64,000 bases of DNA from Trichoplax sp. H2 (Eukaryota; Placozoa; Uniplacotomia; Trichoplacea), in NCBI GenBank assembly GCA_003344405.1, contig NOWV01000029.1, forward strand, positions 496,001 to 560,000. The letters are read 5' to 3'. Shown piece after piece: positions 23,301-36,754 of this stretch; the first letter of the stretch is position 1, and every line of letters begins with the position of its first letter. The translations under genes and the position numbers were made by a program. The notes beneath the pieces are model-generated. The model did no database searches. It worked only from the letters and a program-made list of their open reading frames with translations, and was not told the origin of the DNA.

Positions 23301-25396
23301 TTAATTTATATAATTGTAATTGTTATGCAGGATTGCTATTTTTGATGCGATGTTTTTCTATTGTCGATTTATAGTAATCTTGCAATAGAATTTTATCATA
23401 GTACAGACATTATTTCAAAAAATTGCGTAGTCTATAGCTGTATGGATCAATTATTATTTCAATACTTCATTAATTAGCTTCACCTTATTTTTCCATTGTT
23501 GGTAAGTATCCGTTATATCAGTAAGGGTTTGTGCCTACAATTGTTAGTTTTTCAATCGTATTATATTGCAAATAAGTGTTGATTAATTTATAGCATTCAT
23601 GACCGGAATTAATTATCACTGTCAGTAATTATATTCTATCTGATGATTTATATATTGTAAATTAGTATTGATCACTTTAATTATCACCGATTGGCAATCA
23701 TAATATACGCGTATAGTCATGATTATTATCTCTGTAAACTACAGCTGTTTTTTTAATCGAGTTCCAAGTCTAGCTAGGATTTCAAAGTAAATGAGATCCT
23801 ATAAATCCAAATTATGTATAGCCTAATTCATGGCAATCATCATCTTGTGGTTGATATTTTTTAATAATTTAATAAAACATTTTTCTATTTAGGGAAATCG
23901 TAAGACTAATCATATTAACCATGGTAACTTTAACGATGATCAAATAACTAATTAATTTTTCCATTGTCTGTAACAACTCATAAACATTTGCTGATCGGTT
24001 GTAATGGTTTTTCCTAAGCTAGAAAGAAATGTTAGGGTCATAGTTCATTTCGATTTTGATCACGATTCTACTTTTTTAAATTTCAAATTTAATTGCAAAC
24101 TATGGAATAAATAGCAAATTAATACTTCAGATTGATTTATCAATTTCATGAAGACTTAGCAAGTGAGGCGATGATCTCATAAATTCAATTCTTTTCCTGT
24201 TGCTTTTATAATTTATAACGTCTGATAAATTCAATAAAAATTTACGGTTTAAATACAATTCGTTCTTCCAATGACTACCGAAATAATAAAATGTTAAAGC
24301 TTGCAGCGATGGAGATGGCTTCAAACAATGAATGATTGACTAAATAATTTCAATAACCAGGTATACGTCATCACCATGCACTTAACATGGACTTATAGCA
24401 ATCCCTTTTAGGTTAAAATGGGCAAAATATTTTTTCATTAATCAATAATATTGTAATTGCTACTGGCGGATATAAAGTCTTCTATTTACTAGCTAAGAAG
24501 TTCATGAATAAACATTATTCTAAATTCAATACATGCTAAATAACATTGCCTTGATATTGGTCACTTAAACTAATTAACATTAGAAAAGAATATATAAGCT
24601 TACCCCTATTTAATACTTGTTGATATTGTTGCCGCTGGAACGCTTTAATTAGTGCTAGTTGATCATTCATAACATCAAGATAGAAGATTTAGATTGTCAC
24701 TTATATAAGATAGTTTGCATCGTGATATCGTAAAAACAAGTTTTCGTATTTTCCGAAAGAAGAAAAATTAAATCTTTAACATATTCATGGCGATGATTTA
24801 ATTGGACTTTGCTCCTGTTCTAACTAAATTTTCATTTAGTGATTACTGGAAATATTTCAATCAAGGAAGAAATCTCAAGTTAAATTAATTTTCAAATTAA
24901 GAAAAGGATAAAAAGCCCCACAAGCATTTATCTATGCTACCGCGAGGATCTAAATATTTTGTAATAAATATATAACATACCACATTGATTAGATAAATCA
25001 ACCAGAACGAATTTTATTGCCTCTTATTACGTGCACACTTTCTCGAAAACAAGCTTAAAATAATAAAGTCATTCTTACTTATTTGGCTCAGTTAAGCGAC
25101 TATCTATTACAATCACGCAAATTTCTTACTGAAATGACAAGAAGTAATCCATAAGGATTAGTTACAAATGCTTGTATGATATACTGAATTTTTTACAGAA
25201 AAACTATCTACCGCTGTAATATTATTTTTACCCTGAGATTACTACAGCTAAATGTAATTTATTTGGTAGATTTTAATTTTTCTATTTAATCTTGGTAGAG
25301 TTTGCTCCTTTAACGTACGATCGATCTAATATTTAGCTAATATATCCTAACTACCGATTTAATATTTTACTAAATATATCTTAATAAAAGCTGATC
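20358..25396. other. Long AT-rich spacer before the GPCR gene
   Basis: About 5 kb without a supportable gene. It contains an imperfect direct repeat at 20581-20810 and a degenerate ~60-bp repeat at about 21920-22160 (variants of 'cttaatctttat' spaced 50-60 bp apart). Open frames at 21648-21848 and 24127-24324 (minus) have no splice context or recognisable content. Confidence 0.5.
20581..20810. repeat. Imperfect tandem duplication, ~115-bp unit
   Basis: Two copies (20581-20697 and 20700-20810) share ATGGTGGTAAACT near their start and ACCGATATATTTTATTG at their end, with related but diverged middles (gccggctactttagtcgc versus gctgactactttggtcac). This is an old local duplication in non-coding DNA. 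Confidence 0.75.
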
Positions 25397-26557
25397 ATGA
25401 CAGAAGCTATAAATTTGACAGTAATTCCTACAACAATCAAAGGAGGACCCTCGGTGCAAGATGAACTGGAACTTGCTCTCGAAATTCGAAGACGATTATC
25501 AATTGCGCGAATTGTTATTGGCGCTATCGCATTGGTTGTATCGTTTATTGGTACCATCTTAATATGTATAACTGTTGCTCGGGTCAAAAGATTATGGAGC
25601 TTTACCAACATCGTAGTCATCAACATGTGTATAGCTGCATTATTATTCACAATGATTGGTTTATTTAATGCTGCAACTGAATTCACATCTTATAAATCAT
25701 GGCCTTACGGTCCAGTAATGTGTAAGCTATTTACTGTATTCATTCAGATGTCAGTTATTTTTATTGCTTATTCCATGGTCTGCGTTAGTTATATACGTTA
25801 CCGGGTTATCTGCCAGCCGTTTAAGACCCCACCTGCACCGAGTATAGCGTACATTATAGTAATTTTGCTATGGATTATATCGATTCCGCTACCAACAGTC
25901 TATGGAGTATTTACAAGAGTCTACAACTTTCCTGTTGCACCCAACGTTGAAAGGCCTTTCTGTGTACGCCAATATCAAAATCAGGAATACTCTTATATGC
26001 AAGGTCTATCACAGAGGACTTGGAGAGTCTTAACGTGGTTATTATTTGCTGTCAACGTCGTAATCCCGTTAATACTCATTTTATTCTTTACGATTAGTAT
26101 TCATCTTGAATTAAATCAACAACCTGCCGTGACAATGAACATCGATACTCGAGCTGATAAAATATATGCAATTAAGAAAGACGTTAAGAAAATGAATCTA
26201 GTCATTTCTTTAGCATTTTTTATTACATGGAGTCCCATTACAATTTTATATATTATTTCCGAATATAATGTTTTTGATCGGCAACCTAATGATACACTAA
26301 TTCAAGCAATACAGCGCTATCATCTAGGGCAAGGGCTCCAATTCTTTTTTATTACTTTATGTAATTGTTATGGCGCTACAACTATTACTATATGTTATAA
26401 ATTTAATCCTCACTTTAACAGAGCATTCCAAAAAATATTACGTCGATGTTACAACAAGAAACAGAGCAAGATTCAGCCTGTGCCAAGTCGATCAATAATA
26501 ATTCCTAGCAGTAAATCAACGAACACTTCTGTTTTATATAATAAGTATAACTTATAA
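25397..26557 (+). CDS. Rhodopsin-like (class A) G-protein-coupled receptor, intronless
   Basis: A single 386-codon exon. The N-terminus has one N-glycosylation sequon (NLT at 6-8). Seven hydrophobic segments lie at about 37-62, 68-93, 107-132, 148-172, 211-234, 267-289 and 312-334. C109 (start of TM3) and C189 (second extracellular loop) form the expected disulfide pair. TM6 has F-x-x-x-W278-S-P280, matching the family FxxCWxP. Three hallmark positions deviate: the TM2 sodium-site Asp is Ala (NMCIAALL), the DRY motif is IRY (YIRYRVICQP at 132-141) and NPxxY of TM7 reads TITIC at about 329-333. The C-terminal tail has clustered Ser/Thr for arrestin-type phosphorylation. Shape and motifs are nearest to peptide-type receptors; no ligand can be inferred. 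Intronless receptors are common in lineage-specific GPCR expansions. The loss of Asp 3.49 and NPxxY may mean altered or constitutive coupling. Confidence 0.9.
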   Translation: MTEAINLTVIPTTIKGGPSVQDELELALEIRRRLSIARIVIGAIALVVSFIGTILICITVARVKRLWSFTNIVVINMCIAALLFTMIGLFNAATEFTSYKSWPYGPVMCKLFTVFIQMSVIFIAYSMVCVSYIRYRVICQPFKTPPAPSIAYIIVILLWIISIPLPTVYGVFTRVYNFPVAPNVERPFCVRQYQNQEYSYMQGLSQRTWRVLTWLLFAVNVVIPLILILFFTISIHLELNQQPAVTMNIDTRADKIYAIKKDVKKMNLVISLAFFITWSPITILYIISEYNVFDRQPNDTLIQAIQRYHLGQGLQFFFITLCNCYGATTITICYKFNPHFNRAFQKILRRCYNKKQSKIQPVPSRSIIIPSSKSTNTSVLYNKYNL

Positions 26558-29500
26558 TTTTAAAATGTGTAGCTCTAGCTCTATTGCCTTACACTATTTA
26601 TTTATCAACTTATGAAAGGGTCGAGTAAAGCGACAAAAAAGTATATTATAGTCGACATTTACACTTTAAAATTATATATATATGACATGTTAATCTTTTC
26701 TTTATCGGTACTAATATATAAATGATATAATATGTATTAAAATTATAGCAGCTATTCGTTCGTATTAGCACCATTTATTACCTAGGATCTCACTGTTGAA
26801 TAATACAAAGATCCGTTTCTATATGTCATAAACTTAGCTATCGTTAAAATTACTGAAACATCATATCGTTACTGTACAAATAGGCGTTACGTGTACATTG
26901 AAAACCTCCTTATTATATCGATGATGTAATTTAAATATCTAGTCTTTTGTTCTTCCAACTATAAGGATATCTACATAAACGATCGAATTAAACTCTTTAA
27001 ACATTAAAAAATACTGATAAAATTAGATTGATTAGCTCTACAGCTAGATATCGATCTGATTCATGTTGTTTGGTATATAAGATTGTTTCCTCTCTTCCAC
27101 TGTTTGTATAGTAGGGAGAAATAAATCAAAAATTATTACTATATTGATTCGCTTCTATTTTATAGATACTCGAGCAGATATTTTTATCTACTCCTTACCT
27201 AAACCGATTTGGCTTAAAGTAGGTAAAATCCTTTATTACTAAGTCACGGTTGTACCTATGTACGCGAATAGTAAGTTAGATCACAATAGGATAGCGATAC
27301 AGTCTGAAGATGCTTTGCGAATTGTACGTGATCAATTGGCTATAGCAGACTATACATAATGCTAATTCTGCTTCGATACTATATGATCTACGTTATTTTA
27401 GTCGTTTCTATTAATAATTATTAGTAAAGCTTTCCAGGTTGTACCATTTCCAACAGTCAATCATGTGACACTATAAAAGATAAAAAGTTACAAAAGAAGT
27501 TTGTTAATATGAAATTACCATAATCAACGAATTAAATTATGAATAAATCCCAAGAGAACTATACCGTATATCATATCAAGCTAAAGCTTAACAACTTACT
27601 CGAATGAAACCGTAGCACTTTATTTCAAGTCAGCATGATGTAAAGATCATATAAGCTAGGAGAACGTACAGATGCAATGTGTATGTTCCATATCATTCGC
27701 TGAATACAAAATAATATAGTTAACACAATAATTTATTCTATGTAGTCGATCCAGCATTGTAACTATTTAGGAATCTACATTAAGATAGTCTAGTTGTGAA
27801 TTTTCTTTTTAATTTATAACATTGTGCAGGTTATACTCTAGTTCATTTGAACGGGTAACTACTCGTAATATAATAAATGACATTCCTACAATTGTTTTGT
27901 ATCGTGTTATATTTCACATCCATAGTAAATTTTGCTGTATTAAACAGATAATGACAGTAGTGTTACTTTATTCACAATCATTACGTTAGTATAACAATTA
28001 TACAATTTTAATCTTAGGGCAAATTTACCATTATGAATGTTTGGATCAGAAACAACATATCAAACATCTATCTATCATCATTCTTCTTATCTGAATTATT
28101 GATCAATAATTGCTTGCAGTACATTAAAAGCATATTGAAAGATAATTCTAATTCACTTTGTTATAGATTAGATTAAATGAGAATACCATTTGCATCGAAA
28201 GGAATGAATAATAATCATGTCTTTATGGATATATCTGATTCACAACTATGTATGAAAACTATACAGGAACGGAAAGTTTTTCAATTTGTAAGAATTCTCA
28301 ATGTATTCACGAGTGACATTGACCTTCAGTTAGATAATGTACCATTGATTTATAGGATCATTTATCCATGGAATTGTTATAATTGAAACTTGCTATAATA
28401 AAGATAATATAAGTTGCGAAATTGCATCTATAATTGCGTTTGCCTGGCAGTATAAAATTATTAAAAGAAATAAGTAATGAATGTCTAAATTAAGTAAAGG
28501 ATGTTGCGATTAGTTTTAAATACTGAGAACTATAAGTTGTAGCTCATGGGTTGCTAATTGAAAATTATATTTTGCTTATAATAATCTGTATTGTTTATAA
28601 TTGTAATGAGATGAAAGCTTATATGTAAGCTACTAATTCCTTAATCTGCAAAAGTAACTCACGAATATCGAGTTGATTTTAACTTGATAGGCAAATTACT
28701 GTTATATCGTAAATATTTAAAATTGATTTTCAATTCCTTTTTTGTAATTATTATGGCAATAATGTGCATAATTTAATTTTAACTCACATCAAGCTAATTC
28801 TCAATATTTATTTCAATCGCATTTTCTACTTATCTATATTGTTTGATTTTGACCTAGCAGCAAGCTAGTAGTCAAGCTTTTTAAGTACAATCAATTAACT
28901 TTAGTAATCTGTACACAGGATGTTATGAAAGCACCATTGTAATGTACAATGTTTATCATGATTGCTTTTTCTAACAGTCGGCAAAACGTATTGATTTTGA
29001 TCTACTAGTAAGCCAATCTCTAATATTTATTTGCTCATCTTTCTGGGTATCGACATAGTTTTATCTAGAACCAATAACATAACCCAAGCTTAACATTGAA
29101 GCTTTATGTATTATAAATTTACATTTATAATTAATCTGCACAGATGATTTCACAATCTCTGCTCTCAGTAGTAGCATAATAAACATTATATATTACTAAA
29201 GTTACTGTATGTTCATTGTTTACGACCGCCCATGTCCTAAATAAATATCATAAGTTAATTTGAATACTTCTATCGGTCTCATTGATGTATTTTATACTTT
29301 ATTAACAAAGACATTCAAGTAGATCTTTGTGAAGTATTTTAATAAAATGCTTCCTTTGCCTTTTATAATTATATCGTTCGTATAAACTTGCAATTTTAAT
29401 TGATACCCGTATAAGTGTCTATTAGCCTAGTTAGAAGGTGCCTTGCAATTTTCTCATTTACTACATCAGTAAAGATGAATTGAAAGTTATATGTTTTAAA

Positions 29501-31569
29501 TTTATAATCACGATTACCGTTATGCTTTAAGAAATGATGACACTTGTGTGAGTTAGAGCGCGTTAATAGACATGATCAGCATGTTATCTACTAAATTAGA
29601 CAGTCTATAATCATTTATCTATTCAAGCGCTCATATAAATACGTGATATGAATATGCATAAGATGGCACTAACTCAGGCATGTGATCTGTCCACTGCCAT
29701 AATATAGGTGGAGGAAAACGCTTGAAGAGATTTTTGCTTTAAGAATACTACTCGGTAATGAGAGAAACAAAACTATTCAAATTCATTAATTAATTTTCAA
29801 TAGCTTATTGGGATTTGAAGGCGATCAAGATAGGATAGGGATAGAAACGCTTGAAAAACTATTTTTTGACTGTCACTAGACCTAGTAATACATGTATAGC
29901 AAAGTTCTATATGTATTTTTATCATGGAAATAAATGAAGGGAAGCAAAAAATTACTTCTTGAAATACCAAGCCGAAGAAACAGCAAAATATATTTTAGCT
30001 CGCCAATAAGTATATATAGGCAAATCAATGGTAAGACAAATGAAAAAAGAAGGAGGAGGGAAAAAATACCACAAGAAAGGACTTGCAATATATCCAATGT
30101 CCAGAGGAAGATGGACAAGACCTGTCCATCGCATAACTAAATGGAAATTTTAATTCTTCAACACCGTTCTGTATTCCGGCTAAAGTATCATTTTTGCAGG
30201 TTGGTTCTATATATGGTTATACAAGTTTAAAATTACTTCGATAATGGGATACCGGTTAACTGACGCGTATTTAGCTGATGCTAATATTAATAAATAAATA
30301 TAATTTATATAATTTACTATGGTTTATTTTATTATATTTATTAACTATAATTACTGTACTGTACAGTACACTTACAGTCTTTTCTCAAGCACCAACATTA
30401 ATACTGTACTGTACAGTGTACAGTACAGTAATTCAAGTACTGTGTACTGTAGTAAGAGCATGCGTAGACTGCTCGATATAGTCAGTATATTGTATCTGTA
30501 GGCAACGTACTCGCTAAGCGCACTTATGCAAAGGCCAATGTGGCCGTTCAGTGGCCGAAAATGTGAAATTTATTATTTTTCTGGTCATTCTACTACGCTC
30601 TATTACTGAAATTGTCTATCATAGCGTACAAAAGCAACCGTCAGTTCATTTTATTTTATGACCATCGTGGATAGTATTGTGTTCTGCTACAGACGTACGG
30701 TACAGCTCAAATGACTTGCAACAGAGGAACAGAGTTGGCCTCTACTAACTCACTCCTGTTAATGCGTACTGTATTGGACCTAAAACCGACGCTGTAAGCC
30801 TAGTTGAATGAGTTGGAACCACGTGACCTTATTGGTTGTCATAGATACACAAACACATCATACCTATAGCAAATTGGGTCTACTGATGTGTTGAACTATC
30901 TTGGCCTACAAGACGATAACAAAGTAGTCAAATTACTGTGTTACAACAGTAAACTAGTTAAAATTAAAAAGAGGCAAGATAATCTTGCAGTAAAGGCGTA
31001 GATTGGACGACCATCACTCTGTATATTGCTGTAAAGAATAACATTAATAAACAAGCAAAATGGTAGGCAAAATCAGCAAATAAATTGATACTAAAAACTT
31101 GACGTCAAAGAGGAATGCTAGCTACTTGAGAACTATAATTTTAAAATTGCTAATTGCTTCCAATACTTCCTTGTAATATGACTGAAACAAATTTTGAAAA
31201 GTGCAATTAGTTCTTTCCTCCATAGTAATTTATTCTCGTCAGTTTTAGACTACTGCGTTAGTAACATGTTTTTTAACGATGTATAAATATATACATATGT
31301 ACAGTATATATAATACTCATTCTTCCCAGAAAGAATATTCTTCTAATATACTTTATTACACTTGTCTCTCTACAGTCTATTATAGATAATAGTTGTAAGA
31401 TTAAGTCAAATACGATAAATACGTTCAAAAGGTTAAACCCATCAAGGAGCAATTAGAAGAATTAAATTACAGGATATCACTATGTTGAACATATCAGATC
31501 GTATAGTATTTACTTTTAGATACGACTAATCGGCTATATTGTCGTAATCTCGATATCATTACTTTTTAG
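26558..31569. other. Spacer between GPCR and GAS8 genes
   Basis: About 5 kb. The open frames at 28177-28386 and 29882-30140 (overlapping on both strands) look random. A dense TACTGTACAGTA block lies at 30352-30450. Base composition becomes less AT-rich from about 30500 to 31050, consistent with the GAS8 promoter and 5' UTR; a likely GAS8 start-codon exon is at 31060-31062. Confidence 0.5.
30352..30450. repeat. TACTGTACAGTA palindrome cluster
   Basis: TACTGTACTGTACAGTACA at 30352-30370 and TACTGTACTGTACAGTGTACAG from 30402, followed by further CAGTACAGTA and GTACTGTGTACTGTA. Each block is nearly self-complementary and would extrude a cruciform or fold as a hairpin. It lies ~600 bp upstream of the proposed GAS8 first exon. 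Confidence 0.8.
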
Positions 31570-34500
31570 CCGCCAAAGAGGAGAGCGGGGAAAGGAAAGA
31601 AAGCTAAACAAAATAAGGGACCCGCAGTTGTGGATGGCCTTAGTCCTGATAACATGAGCAAAGAGCAGGTAATGTAATCAATTTCATTCCCAGTTATAAT
31701 ACATTGTCATAACACTAGTTTAGATAATTTTAAATATACTTTGGTGGCCTTCATCGTGAAACCAATGTAGAGACTAATAGGTGTTTCTGATGCCTTCTAT
31801 TTCTATTTTTTCTAGCTTCTCGAACACATTAGCCGATTGCGAGAAGAATTAGATCGAGAAAGACAAGAGCGTAACTTCTTCCAACTGGAACGCGATAAAA
31901 TTAATACATTCTGGGAAATAACTAAAAGGCAATTAGATGAGAAAAAAGCAGAATTAAGAAATAAAGATCGGGAGATGGAAGAAGAAGAAGAAAGGCATCA
32001 AGTCGAGATTAAGGTACGTTTTTTGCTTGAATGCAATGTTTGAATAAAAATGGAGAAAGGATACTTTGGTATAGTGTATTAATGTAACTATGCTATAATT
32101 AGGTTTATAAACAAAAGGTAAAGCATTTGCTTTACGAACATCAGAACAATATTACGGAACTAAAAGCAGAAAGTAGGTTGAAGTACTTCTGTATAAAAAT
32201 TTGTCGCAGTTAAATATATAAAAAATTTTTGATCTTATAACGTTGAAAAACTTATCTGAGTATGAAATCTCCTCTGAATACAGATTCAGTTTCACTTAAG
32301 CTCGCACAAGATGATAAACGTGGTCGAGAAATGGAATTGGAAAAAGATAAGCGTGGCTTGAAGGTCAGCATTTTAGTACATACTGTAATAAGGATATTTA
32401 CGTACCTTAGTCATAAATCGATGGCTATCAAACCGAAAAAAATATATAAGCAAAATGTATGTGTTTCTCGTAATTGAAAAATATTAATTTGTTGTTTGAC
32501 TTGCTTATTATCAAAGGTTCAAATAAAAGAAATGGAATTATCAAATGAAGATATTATGAAGGATCTTAAGAAGGTCAGAACTAACTGTTGATTGCATAAT
32601 TAAATAAAAAAATTTAACGCAATTCGCTAGAAGACAACTATGTCGGTTGCATTCAATAAATATACTCTCTCACTCATGTACTCGTAAACAAAATATAGAA
32701 ACACGACGAAGTGGTTACCCAAATGAGACAGGAGTTTGAGAGAAAATCAAGAGGTAAAGGGAATATAATTTTTCATTTCGTCGACAAATTGTACTTTATA
32801 TCGTAAAAATTCACTTATTAAGCTATAACTAGCTGATAGCGTTATATTCATTGTTTAGAGTTGGAAATAAAGTACGAAAAGAAAATGAGAGACTTAAGAG
32901 ATGAGCTTGATTTGCGAAGAAAAACTGAAATTCACGAAATTGAAGAGGTTAATTATCAATTACGTGTATACTGATAATATCCAATACTGTTTTAAATTAT
33001 CGTTTAACACAATTTATTAATGAATAACATTACTAGTTACAATTTTACTATATACCTGCTTATCAGTGATATGCAAAGCTTTCGAAATCTGTAATTTAAT
33101 TCTAATGTATAACATGTTTATACCTCTCTGCAGCGTAAAAACAATCAAATTAATACTTTAATGAAAAATCATGAGAAAGCATTCAGCGATATTAAGAATT
33201 ATTATAACGATATTACGCTGAATAACTTGGCACTAATCAATTCTCTCAAGGTATCTAAACATGTTTTAGCTATTATATTCTCTCAATAATTACGATGAAC
33301 GACGATTAATAGGATGTTAACAATAGCATTTTCTTTACTATTCATAAAGGAACAAGTTGAAGAGATGAAAAAGAAAGAAGAAAGAACTGAAAAGCTAATG
33401 CAAGAGATTCAGTTAGAAAATAAACGTTTAACTGAACCTCTTCAAAAAGCACGTGAAGAGGTTACCGAATTGCAACGCCAGGTAATTTTATATTGTATGG
33501 TGGAGTTTCATATGTTTTATTAATAATGCAATATTATACCACATTAATCACCTCGCTGTTGCTCGTAAATAGTGTGTGATATTTTAAAGTTGTGATCTCA
33601 TGGTTACTTACTTTTGTTTGCCTACGCTTATTGATAGAAATTACGGTACGCCATAACATTTAACACTCTTTTACAAGTAGTTAGATTGAATAGATTAAAT
33701 TGCCAACTAGTATTAAGTACAAGTAGTTTCGTCACGGCCAAGTGATTTAAAATGCACATATTGATTTATTTAAATTAAATGAAAAAGCAGCATGATAATT
33801 ATAAGGGAGTTTCAGCAATACTTTATATGATAGAATTTCTTATCATCAGTCCTATTTTTTAACTTTTCTACTTTAGTTGACCAACTATGAAAAAGATAAA
33901 TCTTCACTTGCGGTAAGTCTTTAAATACAATATCCAGCCTGAAAATGCACGCATAAGACAAATTCCTAGAGATCAATAATAAATAGATTGTTGGTAGATA
34001 AAATAGATTAAAATATATCAATTAAATATAATATCTTCATTTACACCATTTAAATTAGAATGCTAAAGCAAGATTAAAAGTACAGGGTGAAGGATTAAAA
34101 AATCTTGAATGGGAACATGAAGTGCTTCAACAGCGTTTCGAACAATTGCAATTGGAGAGGGATGATTTATATACTAAATTCGTAAAAGCAATACATGAAG
34201 TACAACAGAAGAGTAGCTTTAAGAACTTGCTACTTGAAAAGAAGCTTAATGCTCTTGCTGATGTTCTTGAAAAGAAGGTAAATTATGGAAATGACAATAA
34301 CTATAATTAGAAGTTATACTTAACTTAGCAATATATACTTTTTTCACTTAAATATTTTAGGAGGCTCAACTAAATGAAGTTTTAGCGGCATCTAACCTCG
34401 ATCCAACTGCTCTATCAGTTGTCACAAGAAAACTAGAGGTTATTACGAATTTAAAGTTAAAAACCATCAGCATGTATCTAGTTTGAAGCTTAAAAATAAA

Positions 34501-34948
34501 TTAATTCAAATCTTTCATCATTTAGGATGTCTTGGATTCTAAGAATACAGCAATTAAGGACTTACAGTATGAACTCGCCCGAGTCTGCAAGGTAATAATA
34601 TCATTGTATATTATAGAAACAAGTGTACGTAGACTTATTGTTAAATAAAAAATGTCTACAGTAAGAGAAATGTGATGCATCTGAATGTATAGGAAGCCAG
34701 TATAAAAATTTTAATAAAGATTTACTGTAGCAAACAGGCTCATATGTGATAAATAAATACTAAAATATTAAATTATTATTTATGAATGTATATTTTAGGC
34801 TCATAATGATTTATTAAGAACTTACGAAGCTAAATTAAAGTCATTCGGAGTTCCAACTGAAGAGCTAGGATTTAAACCTTTGGAAACAACAGTCAGCGGA
34901 CAAGTTTTGGGTAAAGGACCGGCAGGCTTAGTTTCAGCCTTACCATAA
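31570..34948 (+). CDS. GAS8: GAS8/DRC4, nexin-dynein regulatory complex subunit, 14 coding exons
   Basis: Exons: 31570-31668, 31816-32013, 32103-32172, 32284-32363, 32517-32573, 32699-32753, 32859-32947, 33134-33250, 33350-33481, 33877-33912, 34059-34277, 34361-34438, 34526-34591, 34799-34948. All junctions are in phase; 481 residues plus a start Met (human GAS8: 478). Identity to human is high along the whole length: [137 protein letters not shown]. The product is coiled coil almost throughout and binds microtubules in the 9+2 axoneme, linking doublets and regulating dynein. The first exon listed begins [11 protein letters not shown] without ATG; human starts MAPKKKGKKG, so the Met is probably alone on an upstream exon (ATG|GTAGGC at 31060-31062 would fit in phase 0). 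Its presence implies motile cilia. Confidence 0.97.
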
Positions 34949-36754
34949 ACATATTGCTAACATTGTCTCTTTCAGAACATGGATAATCTATATCATTATA
35001 CAGATTTATTAATGTAAAGTGTCAGTCGATTGCATTTATCACAATTAAACTCGGATCTTTCAATATTCTAAAGATTTTATGGCATAACAATAATCATGAT
35101 GGCCAGATTAATATTAACTGGACCATTCTCTTACTGTTTCGTCACGTTATAAATCTATGAATAATAGCGCATCATGTAAGATAGTAGATTTAGATGATCA
35201 CATGTCTTTTAGTTAATCATTCCATTATTAATTTGACCTTGAGAAAAAATGTTAATTTCCCCGTCAAAATAACTTCTCATTGTATTCGTATATACTTCTT
35301 AAAAAGTTTTACTGTAATCATAATTGTGAACGTTGTCTACTTTTTTAGAAAAAATATGTTATTTATAAGATATCACTAATTTCTATGGGCTTATAATAAA
35401 GAAAATTTGCCATGCGTAATTATTGAACTGAGATTAAAGGTTTAAATAGCAAACTATTTAGATCTATAGCCGCTTTTTATCTTATTCTGATGGCTTAACT
35501 TACATATGAGCAATTGAGCATATTACTGGTCTAATAGCTACTATACAATTGCTAAAGAATCAAAAATGCCCTGCTAATGTGACCTTCAGAAGGGGAGAAG
35601 TCTTCCTTATTTCCTTCTTAAAGCTTAATATAGTAATAATGTCATGATAATCTGTATGCAACTTGCACTTATCTTAGCAATAATCATTGATAATCCTATA
35701 ATGAATAATGTAACCTACTGTATAGTTGCAAGCATAATATTTTTCATTATTTTCGATACCTCGATATATCTATTCTTCAAGATATTAACCTTTAATAGTA
35801 ATGACCTTGTCTATATAACATATCTTTAGCAGGATTTCGATTTTATATATCTCTATCTTATATTCGTATTTAGCAAGTTATTGTTAAAATCGTATGTTAA
35901 AGGTAGTTATTAAAGTACGATAGAACCTATAACCCATAAACTTGTTATAATATAGCAAGATAGACTATAATCTAGTTAGCAGATAAGTGAAAGAGATATG
36001 TTATTGATAATTGCATTGGATGATCTCGTTGTTTTATATTGGTTGTCATAGAAACAGGGCTGGAACATTTAGCTAGCTTGTTTGATAAGAGAAAACTATC
36101 AGTCTATCACAGAGTTTAGTGTCGATTACATTATACATTGAGTCATAGGCATCTATAGATGGATCTATAGCCATGAGATATTACTTATATGCTGGTATAT
36201 GTGTCATTTTACCAATTATCAACAGATAAAATATTTCAAACTCGCGGAAGACAGAAATAAACAGCACAAGTTTCACCATCACTGAATGATAGTCTAGTTA
36301 CTTGAAGAGACTAGCGGTTGCAGTAAATGAACGGGAAGGACTAATCATCCGCTGGATATTGGATATTCGAACACTTTTATATCAGATTTACAGGATCTGC
36401 TTAATATTTGAAAGCAAACTTGGACGAAAACGTTAATAATTTCAGAGCTTTAATACAACAAGGTCTCGGTTCCATTTTAACTTTGGTAAAGGATCTGTTA
36501 ATTATTAACTAGCTGTATACTGTAGTTATGATTGGAATTTAAGATTAAATGGTGTATATCGAAGATCTGTAATATCAGATAATTGCCAAATATATCGTAA
36601 ATCGGTTGCAGTATGAAATCCTATTATCAGCTGTAACTATCTACTCTCTTAAACGCAACATACCAAAGATCCTAGGAAAATTTTGAGCGTTAGAGGGCTT
36701 TCTCTGTATATTATAGTATCGTCTTTAAAATTTTCGAAAATTTAGCTTACAATC
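34949..36754. other. Spacer between GAS8 and LRRC69
   Basis: About 1.8 kb holding the GAS8 3' flank (AATAAA at about 35395) and the LRRC69 upstream region. The open frames at 35194-35379 and 35644-35829 are hydrophobic, AT-driven and unrecognised; I do not call them genes. Confidence 0.5.

Noticed and set aside
24127-24324. 65-codon minus-strand frame
   Set aside because: No acceptor or donor context and no recognisable motif in a long AT-rich spacer.
25381-25686. 101-codon minus-strand frame
   Set aside because: Antisense of the GPCR gene; sense frame has clear seven-helix structure.
29882-30140. Overlapping open frames on both strands
   Set aside because: Purine-rich sequence gives basic/hydrophobic mirror frames; typical of chance.
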